Assembly: GCA_001574975.1 (NCBI GenBank)
Contig: KQ965732.1
Span: forward strand, 868,524 to 932,523
Origin: Gonapodya prolifera JEL478
Lineage: Eukaryota > Monoblepharomycota > Monoblepharidomycetes > Monoblepharidales > Gonapodyaceae
Length of the DNA stretch: 64,000 bases
Direction: 5' to 3'
In this document: piece by piece, positions 20,962-33,772 of the stretch
Position numbering within the stretch: the first letter of the stretch is position 1
Layout: each line of letters starts with the position of its first letter
Translations under genes and position numbers: made by a program
The notes under the pieces: generated by a model
What the model saw: the letters and a program-made list of their open reading frames with translations, nothing else
Databases searched by the model: none
Told to the model about the DNA's origin: nothing

Positions 20962-23900
20962 ATGCCTGACAATGCCACGAACCCGCGCTCCGTCTCTCCC
21001 TCCGCACAAGCGGCGAACCCCGCTTCGGGACCCCGCCCAACGCGCACATCATCTCGCCGCGCAGCAGCTGTTGCCGCGTCCTCCATCCTTGCAATTGCAG
21101 AAGAGGACTCGCGATCTCCCCCTCGCCCCACTGCCTCGCCTGCCTCGCCTGCCCAGCCGACCGCTCAGCCGCAACGACCATTGCAAATTCAAGCACGGTC
21201 CCTTCCACTCCCCGCTTCCCTCCCCGCTGACGCCCGCAACCCACCTCCTGGCACCGTATCAGCATTCAATCCACAATTCCTTCCACAGAAGCGACATCCT
21301 CGACAAATTTTTCCCCGTCCGTCCACACCCCTCGGGATCATCCAATCCGCAATCTCTCAGGCACTTGATGCGGCTCCCCCAGGAACCTTCACGCGGGATG
21401 GCGTACCAGTGCAGCCACCTCCTCCCAAGGGCCTCTCTATGGCCCCCTCCCCTCCTACGTCCCGCCCCAACGCTGCTCAGGCGTCTCAAGGAACCCCGAT
21501 GGGTTTGACGGGGCCATCTTCCTCCAGCGGACTTGCAAATCCCGCCGGAACGCCGAAGCCACCTCTTACTCTCATTGGAGGAGTAACCACAGCTCCATCT
21601 CCCGGTGGAGTGGCGAGCGCAGAACAGATACACACCGGAGGATCGAGGGTACCTTCTCTTTCGGTGGTTGGAGGACCAACGTCGGCTCCATCGTCAACTT
21701 CCGTACCGAAGACGCCTTCTGCTCCCACCTCCACTGTGAGCGCTGTCGTGGCATCGGCAGTATCCAGCATTTCGGGCGCCGCGAGCTTGCTTGGTGCGTC
21801 GGGTACAGTGCAATCCAAACCTTCGGCTCCCAACACTACCGCACCGCCGGCCATCTCAGCTCCAGGAGTATCCAAACCTGCAGCTCCTTCCACGCAGGCG
21901 GTGTCCACCAACTCAACGCCCGCAACTCCAGCGCAACCCAAATCTGCAACCCTTGCTTCCCCGGTAGTGCCAACAAGGTCGACTTCGTCGAGCCCAACGC
22001 TGTTTAAACCCGCTGCTCCGGCAACGTCAGGACAGTCGACCATTTCGGCTGTGGCAAACCCGAATCCAGCGCCTCCCTCCGCACCCGCGCTTTCCACCAC
22101 CGCTTCGTCGACAAAAGTGGCACCAACCGACCCCACGTCGGTGATCGGTGTGGTGCCGCCTACGTGGACTGGCCTCGGCCGGGGCCCCGTGACGACACCG
22201 GCACCCATGACAGGACCTCATGGTGCCGTTTTATCGTCCTTCAACGCGTCCACACCACCTGTGCCCTCCAACGCCACCCCCACCTCATCTCGCCCTACAA
22301 TCGCCTCCATCGCCGCCTCTATCGCCACCTCCATCTCTGCCCCTTCCAACCCTCGCTTAATCGCTCCGCCTGTATCCGTTCTGCCCACGAAGGCTCAGCC
22401 CACGAGTGGTGGGGGCTCCGGGCCTTCCCCAACCTCAGCGCAACCTGAGTCGCCTTCGTCGAAACCCAAGGACCACGCCCCACTCTCCTCCCTCCTAGCC
22501 TTGCGTACGCCATCTCAAACTCCCGCCATCACCCCCAACCCCCCTTCCAGAATCCAGTACCCCCCGCCGAATGTGACACAAGTGCCTCTTCCACGAGACA
22601 CCACCGCGCCGACAACCACCACAGTCTCTCCCGACCCCAAAAGCATGTCCTCGTCCACCCCATCCGCCGGATCTTCCTCCGGTGGGCCTTCGCCCCCTCT
22701 TTTGCAACCCTCTGAAAACGTAATTGCCCATCTACGTAACCTGGACGCCTTTTATGCCGCGGCGCGTCGGCAGATCCTTGCGTGGGGCGACAGTGCGCGC
22801 TGGCGCGTCGATCTCCAGTTCCACCCCGTTCCCCCTGGAGCCGACGGAAACCACGAAGTTGCAGCTTCAGCTGCCGCTGCGGCGCTGGCGCTGTCCCGTC
22901 CGGTCATGCACAGGGTGCGTGACCGATCCACAGGGAAGTTCGTCAAGGCTGGAATGGTCATGACAAGCGCGTCGGGTGGTCCTGCCGGTATGGATGATGA
23001 CACGCATACTGCTGATGAGGCCCGAGCCGGGGGCAGTGAGGGGGATGGTGACGCGGTGGAGGCCTCTGCGGGTGATCAAGACCAGGACAATACTATGGAC
23101 ATGTGGTATGATTTTGGGGCGGGGAGTGGGGATGATATGGAGATTGGGGGTCCTGACGATGCAATCGAGCAGCGTGATAACACGCCCTTGGTCCGCGACA
23201 TGGGTAAAGCTCTGGAGGGTGCAGGAGCTGGAAGCCAGAGCGAGGCACCAGTGGTTGAGGCAGGTGGGAAGCAGAAGGACGGGAAAGATGGGGAGGGCAG
23301 AAAGGACGTTTCAGAAAAGGAGACTGTGGAAGAGCCGATGGATATAGAGCAGGGCAATGATGTAGGTTAGCCTAGCACTTTGTGCTGGAAGCAAGTCTCA
23401 CCATGCACCCCTTTCGTGATGTCGTTATCAGGTGCCGGCCGACATGTCAGCCCCAGCTTTGACAGAACGTTCTGGGGACGCATCCGAGGGGCCTGACCGT
23501 GGTGACGGACCTCATGACGACGAGATGGTGGACGGTGTGGATCAGGTCGGATCAGGTCCAGTTATGAAAAGTATGGCTCCGGAGGTCGTGGACGACCCCG
23601 TGACAAGGGCAAAACAAGAGTTGGAGAAGGAATACGAAGAGAGGTTGGAGGTAGAGGTGAGTCGAAGGTGCGGATTCATTGCAAAACGAGTGAATATTCA
23701 CCTGTTGGACTGCTCATCCTCGACGCGAACATGTGGACTCAGATCGTCGCAGTCCGCCGCCGAGCCCAACTCGCCCTTGACAACTATACTCACGACAAAC
23801 TGGACCACGCCAGACGCCTAGCTGAACTCCAGGATATCCTCGAGCGCTCTGGGATCGTTGTTCCGCCTTGGAGGGGATCCGAACCACCGGGCTCATCAGC

Positions 23901-26900
23901 TCGTGCGACCTCTCCCGAAGAGCCTTACGACGTGGACGCAGAGCAATTTGGGGACGGCGATGGATTGAATCCGCTGGAGATGTTGGGGCGACTTGCGGAC
24001 AGGGAGCTGAAACGCCGCCGAGCAGTGGTCGCGGCAGCGGACAGGCATTTGGCTCGGGTGGGTCCACCCATCATGCCCCAACGGCCCGTCGCAGACTTTT
24101 CAGTTCGGGGATCATACGTGGGTGCATACGTGAGGCCCAGGCTAAGGTCACCAGAAGAGCCGTGGCGGAAGCCCAGGCGGAGGCGGTACTATTACACGTC
24201 AGAGAGCGAAGAGAGTGATGAGAAGGATGGGGTTGGAAGGGGAACATGGAGCTCGAGCGAGACGGGATCGAGTGACGGGGAAGACGAAGCAAGGCAGAGG
24301 GAACGGGAGAGGGAAAGGGACATATTGAAGTATGGAAAAAGGTGGAGGTCGGGGGTAAGGTCACGGCGAAGGGGATGGGCATGGTCGAGGCCTCCTCTTC
24401 ATGACGATGGAAGTGAAACTGAGGACGACGAAAGTGTTCAAGCGAACGTCAAGAAGGGTAAGCGCCCTCCAGGGCCGGCCAAGTCCGGGACTGTGAAACC
24501 TGCCGGTACATCAATTGCGACATCGAGAGCCCCCGTGACGGGGTTGGGTCGGCGGACAAGGGACGAGAGCGAAGAAGAGGAGGAGGAGGAAGAGGAAGAT
24601 GACGAGAAAGGGGGAAAGGGCATTGGTGTGGCGGCAAGAAGGGGAAGATACGCAGTACGGCGGATGGCGGCCGCCAGGCGTGCTGCCAGGAAGGAGATGG
24701 AGGAAGAAGAGGACGAGGATGAAGTTGATGAGGAAGATGAAGATGACGAGGAGGATGGTGGTGTGCAAGAGGACGACGATGGAGAGGATGAGCGAGGGCG
24801 GGGGAGGCGATTGAGGGGGCGAGATAAAGAAAACAAAACTGGGGGGGTGAACGTCCCAAAGCTGCCGCGCAACACGATCATTGTACCAAGCAACGTGGGA
24901 GTGCCCGCTGTTGGGAAACCTGTGCCAGCTGGAACAATGGCTCAGATCACAAAGGTGGCCCAGTCGTCGGGATCCATCGCAACCAGCGTTGGAATTGCTG
25001 CCTCATCCGGAAGAGTCAAGGTCGTTCACCCCCCAGCACCATCAGGCTCTCTGGGGACGTCGCCAGGAGTGCCAAGTGGACCACGACCGCCTACTTCCAT
25101 AGTGATACCTGGACAATCGACGCCACGACCGTTTGTGCCAGGCCAAGGGGTGACGACTATTCAGCGTCGGCCAGCTCGAAAGCCAGTGGACATCACCAAC
25201 ATTCCCGTCTCGGGTATTACAGTACGAAAGTTGAAGGAGCCTGCACCTGCTGCGCAGACTCCGGGAGGAGAAAGGGTTGTTGGGGCTCAAGGGAACGGTA
25301 CAGAGAATGTCGTGGGCCAAGGAGCCAACAGTGGTACTACTGGCACCGTGGAAGCTGCAGGGAACGGTACAACATCAGTCGCACCGTCAGTGCCGCCGTC
25401 AGCGCCTGATTCGACCAGCGGTTCTCCCAGGCGCAAAATTAAGCTCATGGTTCGTCCGCCCTCAAGACCCGGCTCCCCCGATAGGAGTCGCGTCGTGTCC
25501 CGTGCTGGGTCCAACTTGGAATCTCGCGATATGTCTCCCGAGCGCAACCAAGCTATTGTGGCAGGATCGTTGACGCCGCGGCAGGCAGGATCTTCGGCGC
25601 CAATGAGCCCCAAAGGAGTAGGTCCCCTATTTAAGACGTTCAGTCCGAAGGAGTTGGTGAACGAAGTGAACAGGAAGCTACAGGCTGACATAGCCAAGGG
25701 GATTTATATTGGGAGGACGAACATGCCCACGTATCAGCAGACACTTCCAGTGCGACCGTTGATTTCAACCGGCGGAGGGCCTCCAAATGGGAACGGCCCA
25801 GGTTCCGCTCCAAGCCGGGGGCAAACATCCGCAGGAGTCGGGCCACCCTCCTCTTTCATAGGAAATCACGGTGGACATGGACCTGGGTATTACCGTCCAC
25901 ATGGACCTGGGTCAATGATGCAAGCGATGCCGGGGCAGCCGAATGGGTCCGGACCTGGAGGCGCGCCTATGCCTCAGGAAATAGAAGAGAAGTGGCGAAT
26001 AGCCTTTGCTCACCTTCCCCCTGGCACAATCGAGAAGAATCCGGCGCTCCAAAAGTTTGGCACGGGACCATATACACCAGGCGGCCCGTTGGGATACCCT
26101 CCACCAACATCTCAGTCATCATTAAGTGGCACTATGGGTGTGCCGACAACGATGCCAGGAATACCTAGCTCAATGCCGCCCCATCCTTCGTTCCACCCGT
26201 CCATGATGATGGGGAGGCCGCGGCCAATGGGATTGCCATCTGGGATGCCAAGACCGATGTATTCAGTTGGAGGGGACGAACGAAGGGGAGACGGCTCGAC
26301 GTCAGTTCAGGGTATAAGTGGCGGAGCGTCTTCGCAGGCGGGAGGGGTGGGACAGATAGCCGTAGGGGGCTACAGTTCCTCATCTGGTCCTCCTAAAACT
26401 GATGGGATGCTCCTTGCTATGAGAAAGGATGGGGACGACAGACTCCCCACCAGTGGGGTGAAGCGAAAGCTGGACGTGGAATCAGGGCCAGGTCTGATGA
26501 AGAGGGCCAGGGAGGAATTTAATCCGACACGTCCAGAGGGGAGCGCTGGTGGGCAGGAGGCTGGGGAAGGAAGTGGCACGAGTGGACGCCGTCCCAGTGG
26601 TCCATTGCCATTGAGCATTCCCTCCACGTCAAGTTCTCTCAACACACACTCCTCGATTCCCGTATCTCTTCCAGGGCCGATGTTCCGTCCCATGACGTTT
26701 GCCATGCCAAGCGGTCAGTCATTCAGCGGCATTCAGGTACCGCTGCAGCAAGGAGGCCATCTTCTCTTCCCGATGAACCAAGGCAGTCAAGGAGGTCCTT
26801 CTCCCACTCAGCCGAGTACATCTCCGCAATCCCAACCGTTTCCACTCCCCGACGGAATTGGCCGACCAGGCCCAACACTCCCACCGATTAGAGCCAGAAT

Positions 26901-26982
26901 GGGGCCTCAGAAGACCGGAAAGGAGGGCCCAGGGGGTCCAGATGGATCAAGGTCTTTGGGGACTTGGCCGATGCCGGTGTGA
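20962..26982 (+). CDS. Very large, mostly disordered protein with acidic and coiled-coil parts; unrecognised
   Basis: Three exons (20962-23361, 23432-23656, 23743-26982) keep frame and give 1954 residues. Residues 1-580 are rich in Pro, Ser, Thr and Ala. A more ordered block near residues 585-660 contains HLRNLDAFYAAARRQILAW and RPVMHRVRDRSTGKFVKAG. An acidic stretch leads into a coiled coil (RAKQELEKEYEERLEVE, then RRRAQLALDNYTHDKLDHA), which runs through the second junction. Next are basic and Ser/Glu repeats (YYYTSESEESDEKD, EEEEEEEEDDEKGG), long Glu/Asp runs, and a Gly/Pro/Ser/Met-rich C-terminus with KRKLDVE and KRAREEF patches. Acidic runs beside basic nuclear-localisation-like clusters fit a nuclear chromatin or transcription cofactor. 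That is inference; I do not recognise the family. Only the central blocks are likely to be alignable. Confidence 0.7.
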
Positions 26983-27285
26983 GGGGGACTGCGAGCTCCA
27001 GACATGGGTACCAGTATACCATATTCTCTATCTACTTCACCAAATGCTGGTCCTGGGGTTGGGCCCGGGAGGCCAAGTGAAGCGGGGCTTTCAGCGAAGG
27101 GGGTTGGAGAACCGGGATCAAAGGCATGAAATATGTGAATGCTTAGTAATTGTAATAACCCAGATTTCTCTTGATTTGAATTCAATTGTGGACTGTCGTT
27201 GTTGCTGGCTGAGTCTTCCTGCCCTTGCGCAGGAATTTTCTGCAACCATGTTGAGCCAACTATCTTTGTGCGACCACTCACGGAA

Positions 27286-28249
27286 ATGCTCGCACGAAGC
27301 GCAGGTACTCTGGCGACTCTTGCCAGGGCCCAGATGGCAATTGTGAGTTTCAGGAAAAGCAAAGGAGATGGTGGCAGGGAGGAGAGCTGTACGACGTGGA
27401 CTACGACCAATCCATCACACCGGAAGCAGCCTACCGAGACAGCAGCGTAGAATCAACAAGGAACAGAATGATGAAAGATACTTTCAACATGGATGGTTGG
27501 ATTCTGGAGAATTGGGAGAGCTCCCTGCAACAATGTAAATGAATGAAAGCAGAATCGGCACCTCTGCCATCAAATCGTGGTCTTTGCAATGGGCGAATCG
27601 TATTCGTGGAAGTCGACTTCTCGGTCGCTGAGAGACGGATTCGATCTCCCGCTCCTTCAACAGGCTCCCGCCAGGATCCTCCCCATCGCGTCCCGCACTT
27701 TCTCCTCCTCTGCTCCAAAACGGGCCGAAGGTGAGCCTTACCTTGCACGGATGCTCTAAAGATTGACCTCAAACAAGTATTACCGATTGCAGAGACCGAC
27801 TTTGTCCAATCCGTTTATGTGAGGGCTCTTAGGTCATTCAAACCCGCTCCAACCACAGAAACTGTGGACCTCCCGGAAACCTTCCAAAAACCCGTCGCCC
27901 CCGCTGCTGTGAGCTGGGCTCGTCGTTTTTTTTGCTTTCCATCCTGTTCACATCATCATTCGCGACGATTTCCAGCCGCTCCTTGAAGCGGCTCCCGCTG
28001 TCTCCGCCGAAGAAACGGGCGAGATTGTCCTTGTGAGGGAAGAAGACTTCCCCCCGTACAAGGACCCGGCAGAGGACCCCGAGGACTTCGACCTTTGGTG
28101 GGACTTCACACTGGACCACGAATACCCGCCGGTGTGTTTTTTTGGCGATAAGGAAATCCTGCGGTTCCAGTTCTTTAACACCCCTTGCTCGTTTACAGTA
28201 CCAGTACAACCGCCCACACAAACCTGCGACGGAGCTGCACGAGGCGTAA
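27286..28249 (+). CDS. ATP14: Mitochondrial F1Fo ATP synthase subunit h
   Basis: Five exons (27286-27342, 27664-27730, 27793-27908, 27976-28131, 28199-28249) join to 148 residues. The N-terminus (MLARSAGTLATLARAQ, then ARILPIASRTFSSSAPKR) is a typical Arg/Ser/Ala mitochondrial presequence. The mature part starts TDFVQSVYVRALRSFKP, matching the start of fungal subunit h (Atp14). It continues with an acidic middle (EETGEIVLVREEDFPP, DPAEDPEDFDLWWDF) and a short basic end. Subunit h is a fungal component of the peripheral stalk of complex V. The acidic composition and size fit the family. The first intron is longer (321 nt) than its neighbours; an alternative ATG near 27590 would lack the presequence, so 27286 is preferred. 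Confidence 0.75.
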
Positions 28250-28512
28250 ACATGTATTTGTTTGGACTAGCCATTTGTGTAGAATCAATACGTTCATGCC
28301 CATCATGCCCCTGTCGTCCGCCGTTGAACTGCGTTTTCATACCGTAACTCTACCGTATGCGGCGTGGGTAGCGCCATTCCAATATCGTCATCCTGTTCAC
28401 GCACATTGTAAATTTCAAACGCTGTGAAGTCATACACATGGGGTAAAGACCTTCTTTCACAATGTCCCATTCTTCTTTCCACTCCGTGTTCTGCGACTCT
28501 CATTCTAGAGTT

Positions 28513-28535
28513 CCCCCCCCCCCCCCCCCCCCCCC
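28513..28535 (+). repeat. Homopolymer run of 23 C
   Basis: An uninterrupted poly(C) tract followed by T-rich sequence, in the convergent intergenic space between the subunit h and reductase genes. The exact length is likely to be unreliable or polymorphic. Confidence 0.9.
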
Positions 28536-28684
28536 TTTTGTTTTTTCTTCTGGCGATGACCATCATGATTTGCGACAATGATTCGGTGACTCAGAAGCGA
28601 ACGAAGTCACAACAAAAAGAAGGGACATCAAGAAATCAAGGCAGATTAGATATGATGTATTATCACTTCGGTTCAGGTCCGCGT

Positions 28685-29923
28685 CTAAATGCCAACACCG
28701 CCGGTCACCTCAAGGCAGTGGCCAGTAACGTACGAGGCCAATGGCGACGCCTGAAACGATGTGCGAAAATTAGCACATTGCTGGGCACATTCCAGTATAT
28801 CAGTACAATACTCACAAGGAAGAGCACCGCTCCTGCAGCATCTTCAGGAGTTCCAGCTCTTCTTAAGGGAATGTACTCATATCCTCGACCGCCAGCAGCA
28901 CGCATCCGCTCCGGAACACCGAGAGAGACCTTTTGTCCGTCGACGACAATAGCCTCGCCGGCTTCCTTGGCTCGGGTGAGACGGGTGTCAACGAGACCAA
29001 AGGCAATCGAGTTGGCGCTGACGTCGTGAATTTGTGTTCATTTTCATCTTGGACAGAAAATAGAGCAACGGGCTCGTTACTCACCGGACACCAAGAGGGC
29101 CCCATTCCTTGGCGATGGTCTTGGTCATTCCGTTCACACCGGCCTTGGCGGTGGCGTAGTTGACCTGACCAACATTGCCGTGGATACCCGAGGTGGACGA
29201 GATGTTGACAATGGCGCGGGGCTCGCCGTTGTTCTTGCGGAACTCCTCGGCGGCAGCTCGAATGAGGCGGAAGGGGGCGGTGTTGTGAACGGTGAGCATC
29301 AAGTTCCACTGAGCGTCCGTCATCTTGTGGATCATGCCATCAAAAGTGAATCCTGCCATGACAACACGATGTCAGTTCCTCTCCTTCTTCGGGTAACGGA
29401 GGATCGTTTTGGGCTCACCGGCGTTGTTGATGACGATGTTTAACTTTCCAAAAGCGGCAACAGTTGCTTTGACAATGCCCTCAGGGAATTTTGGGTCCGT
29501 CACGTCACTGCATCAAGCAAGGACAAGTGTGAGTGGAGACCACCCGCGTCTCAATCGTCAATGCTTACCCAGGGAAAGAGATCGCCTTGCCACCGGCGTC
29601 TTTGATCTCTTGGGCGACGGCATCAGATTTGGCTTTGGGGAAGGAAAGAAACCATGAGAGATGGATTCTCTAAGCAATCCCGACCAAACGACTCACTCTT
29701 GTCAATGTCAGTGACAACGACACTTGCACCTTCTTTGGCGAAGAGCAATGCCGAGGCGCGACCGATTCCCTGACCAGAGCCAGTGATGATGGCGACTTGT
29801 CCGGCAAGAATACCCTGTCTCGGAAACATGTGTTTGTCTTGGCGGCGGAATGAGGATGAAGAAGACTCTCACGTTAGGGAATGCCCCAAGATGGTTCGCG
29901 ACGAGTCCGACACGGTCGGCCAT
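28685..29923 (-). CDS. Short-chain dehydrogenase/reductase, FabG-like (3-oxoacyl reductase type)
   Basis: Seven minus-strand exons (29923-29873, 29814-29697, 29632-29569, 29507-29419, 29352-29085, 29017-28816, 28750-28685) give 285 residues. Classical SDR marks appear in order: the cofactor loop TGSGQGIG, acidic VVVTDID (pointing to NAD(H) or a mixed preference), GDVTD, INNAG, the catalytic Ser in NISSTSG, and Tyr and Lys in YATAK. A substrate-loop extension and the usual C-terminal TGGVGI follow. The central motifs resemble bacterial-type 3-oxoacyl-ACP reductases. A 17-residue lead before the Rossmann fold is short and only weakly presequence-like, so location is open. The start at 29923 is the first ATG of the exon that splices in frame; a longer frame upstream has no support. 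Divergent from the kinase gene. Confidence 0.85.
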
Positions 29924-30446
29924 TGAGCGATTAGTGAGTTTGTAGAGTCTGTGCGCGGAACCTTCGGATCTGGACGGCCAAACCCACCCGGCAAGCGTGG
30001 CTAAACTTGATGAACCCTCATATGAAACACGTATCAATATCGTCTTTCCTTCCTTTCCTCATTCCTTATTCATTCCACTCTTTTGAAATTTTTGTTTAAA
30101 TGAATCCGACCTGAGAGAATCTGGATGATATACGGGAAACAGACTATTGAGACTTCTCTTCCGCGCAGAATGAAATTGAAACGTCACACGGTGTCGTCTC
30201 AGATTCCAATTACGGTTTTGGGACACAGGGGACTGGGACGGATGTGATCTTTATGATCAAAAGGTGTGATTCGCAGTCTGCTTCGCCGACAATCCACACA
30301 CCATCAAGAAAGTCAACTTCTGCCCTCATCTTATACAAGCCCCACCTCTTGTGGGCTTGGCGTTAGCGCATCGCCAAAATCCCCCTCAGTTAACCCCAGG
30401 AAGTGCGGAGAGCTCCACCTCCTCTGAACAATATTCAGATCCATCC

Positions 30447-33400
30447 ATGTCGCTGCTGCAGAAGAAGAAGATCCTTGGCGACTACCAAATCGGCAAGACG
30501 ATTGGGCAAGGAGCCTTTTCCAAAGTGAAGATTGGATATCACAGGGAGACCGGGGCAAAGGTGGGGGTCGTTCCTTCCAATTGTTGCCAGACCACTGGTC
30601 TGTATGAAATGACTCTGAGATGGCAATTCAATGTTCTGTTATCACCCTTGTGACGACATTGCAAACCCTCTTGGCTTCGTAAAATGGGGACATTCGGTCC
30701 TGACGACGCGGGCATTCGCAGGTGGCAATCAAAATCATTGATAAGAAACAAGTTGCAGAGAAGGCTCGCAAAGCTAAGCAAGCTCAGGAAGAGCGCGAAA
30801 AGCGGAAGAAGGAAGCGGAGGAGAAGCGTCAGCAGCAGTTACGGGACTTTCGCGCCCAGGAACAGCGGCAATGGCAACAGCGTCAAGCGCAGGCATCTGG
30901 CGCTACGCAAGGGAGCGGCCTCGGTACACCAGACAACAGCGAGGCGAAATCTGGGTCCCGCCAGGCGAGCTTCTCGAATGAAGTGAAAGACAATGAGCAG
31001 GGGAAAGCGAAAGCCCCGGAGAGAAAAGATTCGCAGAAGAAACAGGATTCTGAAAAGAGATCAAGCTCTGCGACCGCTCCCAAAGAATCTTCGGACTCTT
31101 CCACAACACCGGGACTCGTGAAAGCTTTGCAAGTGGAGGTTCAACTGCTCATGAGGCTGGACCACCCCAACATCATCAAACTATTTCAAGTGATGGAGAA
31201 CGAGGATGAGTGCTATGTCGTCATGTGAGTTGTCGGGGGCGCTCTTCTCCCATTTCCGCGCTCTCCTTCATTCCACCGATTTGCAGGGAGTATGCCCCAG
31301 GTGGAGAACTGATTGACTACATCGCATCACGCAAGCACCTGTCCGAGAAAGAAGCCAGGCGATTCTTCCGGCAAATCATCTCAGCCATGGATCATTGCCA
31401 CTCGGCGAATGTCGTTCACAGAGATCTCAAACTTGAAAATCTCCTTCTGAGCGCTGACAGGAACATTCTCATCTCCGATTTCGGACTAGGGAGGACCTTT
31501 AATAGTGAAGTGGAAGACTATATGAAAGTGAGTTGCTTGGATTCTTTCGCATCATTCCACACAAACAAGTGACTCTCACGATACCAACTGAAGACGTTCT
31601 GCGGCACACCAAACTACGCTGCCGTCGAATTAATTTCAGGAATCCCTTACATTGGTGTAAAATCCGATATCTGGGCGATGGGAGTGGTACTATACATCAT
31701 GATGACGGGGAGGCCCCCGTTTGTGGGTGAGAACATCTCAGCCTTGTACTCAAAGATCCGGGCAGTGGACTACAAATGCCCCGACTATTTTTCTATTGGT
31801 GAGTCTTTCAGAAGCTAACGTCGATTGGGCGCTGCGTAAGTTGTCCAACCTCACCCATCCCACCGGCACACGCACAACACTACCACCGCCCCACTCCCTC
31901 CAGAACTACGCGACATTCTTTCCCGTATTTTGGTCAAAGACCCCATGCAACGTATCGACATGTCTGAATTACGTCTGCACCCTTGGGTCATGCTCGAAGA
32001 AACAGCACCACCTCCTATCATCACCCCTAAAATTCCCGAGCCCGCACAACTAATCTCCTCAATTCACCACGAAGACGATTACATCATCTACACTTTCCGG
32101 CAGCACTCGAGCATGGACGCACCGGATAAGAAAAACAGAATCTTGGCCGCGAAGAACACCGTCGCATCTGGCGCGACAGCGGCTGCCAACCTCTTCAAGC
32201 GGCGCGCAAGTATGCAGCCCGGCGGAGGCATTTCGCCAGATCCGATGGCCGTCGGTGGCGTGACGGGCATCGCTGAGGCTTCGAAAGGGCGCGTTCAAAA
32301 CGGTATTGCCGAAGAGGGCGACGACGAGGTGGCTCCTCTGCCATCCCAGCCTACCCCACCAAGAGCTCAAGTTAGGAGTGGTCGGAGACTTTCGGTTCAG
32401 GTTGCTTTGGGTGGGTCGTCGCCTGGGCCCGCGTCTGCCCCGGCAACAATGGAGAAGACTGTATCGGATGACTCGTCACCAAACACCAAGCGACGGGCCG
32501 CGAATATCACAGTGACGCTCCAGGATGGCGACACGGAACGCTTGTCACCGACAGCGCCACCACGAAAGATCCGAGCACCCAGCGCGGGACCGACTGGTCG
32601 GCGAGCTTCCTTGGGGCTTCCAACTGGTGGACCAGTTCCACGACCTCAGAGCAACTCGAACCGCCCTACAATGCAAGTACCTCAAAGCGCCAACACCTTC
32701 CTTCGAAGAGCGTCGATCGCAACCACAGAAGGGCAAGCGTCGACGCGTCGGCACAATCGGTATGCCACCGAAAGCGACGCCATGGCGGCCGCCGTTGCTG
32801 CTCACGCGTCACGATTGGCTAACACGTCTCGGGCGAGTGGAAGCAAGAGCGCTGCAAGTGAAGATGACTGGGATCTGGAGATGGGCGCGCACAATGCACA
32901 AAGAGGATCCTTCCTTGGGGATTTGGCGAACCCGTCCATGATTAGCAGCGCGTCACCAACCGACAGTGACTCTCCGATTGATGGGCCGGACACCCTCACT
33001 CGCATCCCGAGCACCAACTCACGAGATAGCGAAGTCCGTGCGGGATCTCCTCTGGCCGTTGGAGGCGGTGTTCTTTCGGATGATAAGACTGAAACTGGTG
33101 TGGAAGATGATGAAGCAACGGAAAATCTTCCCGAACCCACCAAAAAGGAGATCGAGGAGTGGCATATGCTTCACAAGCCACCTAAAACGATAAGATCTAT
33201 TCGATACGCCTTCAGTAGCAACACGACATCAAGTATGCCGCCGCAGGCCGTCTTCCAAGAGGTACACCGTGTGCTCTTGCTCCTGGCGCAAATGTACGGG
33301 GAAGACAGATTCGTCTTTGAGAGGATCTCCGATTACTATGTGCTTCAATGTAAGCTCTACGACACTGGGCACAAGCGGGTTGAAGTGGCTTTTGAGATCG

Positions 33401-33516
33401 AAGTTGCAAAAGTGTGGCTTCTGAAACTGCACGGAGTTCGAATCAAGCGGCTCATGGGAGAGCCGCTCCTTTTCAAGGAATTTTACACAAACATAATCGC
33501 AGAACTACACTTGTAG
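30447..33516 (+). CDS. Kin1/MARK-like Ser/Thr kinase with KA1 domain and an insert in the N-lobe
   Basis: Five exons (30447-30560, 30722-31224, 31287-31527, 31594-31798, 31904-33516) encode 891 residues. The kinase fold starts with the Gly loop IGQGAFSKV and the ATP-binding Lys in VAIKIIDK (about residue 42). A charged insert of roughly 125 residues (KQAQEEREKRKKEAEEK, then Ser/Lys-rich) separates it from helix C. Next come EYAPGGEL, the catalytic loop HRDLKLEN, DFG in ISDFGLG, and the activation-loop end TFCGTPNYA. The usual Ala-Pro-Glu triplet reads Ala-Val-Glu. The C-terminal 100 residues (RYAFSSNTTSSMPP ... VEVAFEIEVAKVWLLKL ... FYTNIIAEL) form a KA1 domain, which binds acidic phospholipids. 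The linker is Ser/Pro/Arg-rich. Family members act in polarity and septation signalling; exact orthology is uncertain. Confidence 0.85.
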
Positions 33517-33772
33517 AGTCGGAATGCATGCCAAACTTGTCCGATTCACGCGAGACTGATTTTAAACTCCATGTTCTTTCACTGTCACGGGAAACGATCA
33601 AAATATTTTAAATTTTTCTTTAGTCGTAGCTATGATTTACTTCACTTCGTTGCTCTGATGCGCCACTCATCACATGAGAAAAGGGCTTTGGTTTCATCGT
33701 CGTGCTTTGGTCCAATTCTAGCGACTTACAAGACCACACATCCTTCTCCAAGCATCGACCAACCGTGAGACG

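Noticed and set aside
30903-31109. Kinase N-lobe insert read as an unspliced intron
   Set aside because: It is in frame without stops, has Lys/Glu-rich coding-like composition, and I see no donor/acceptor pair that removes it while keeping the frame; kept as an insert, with RNA evidence wanted.
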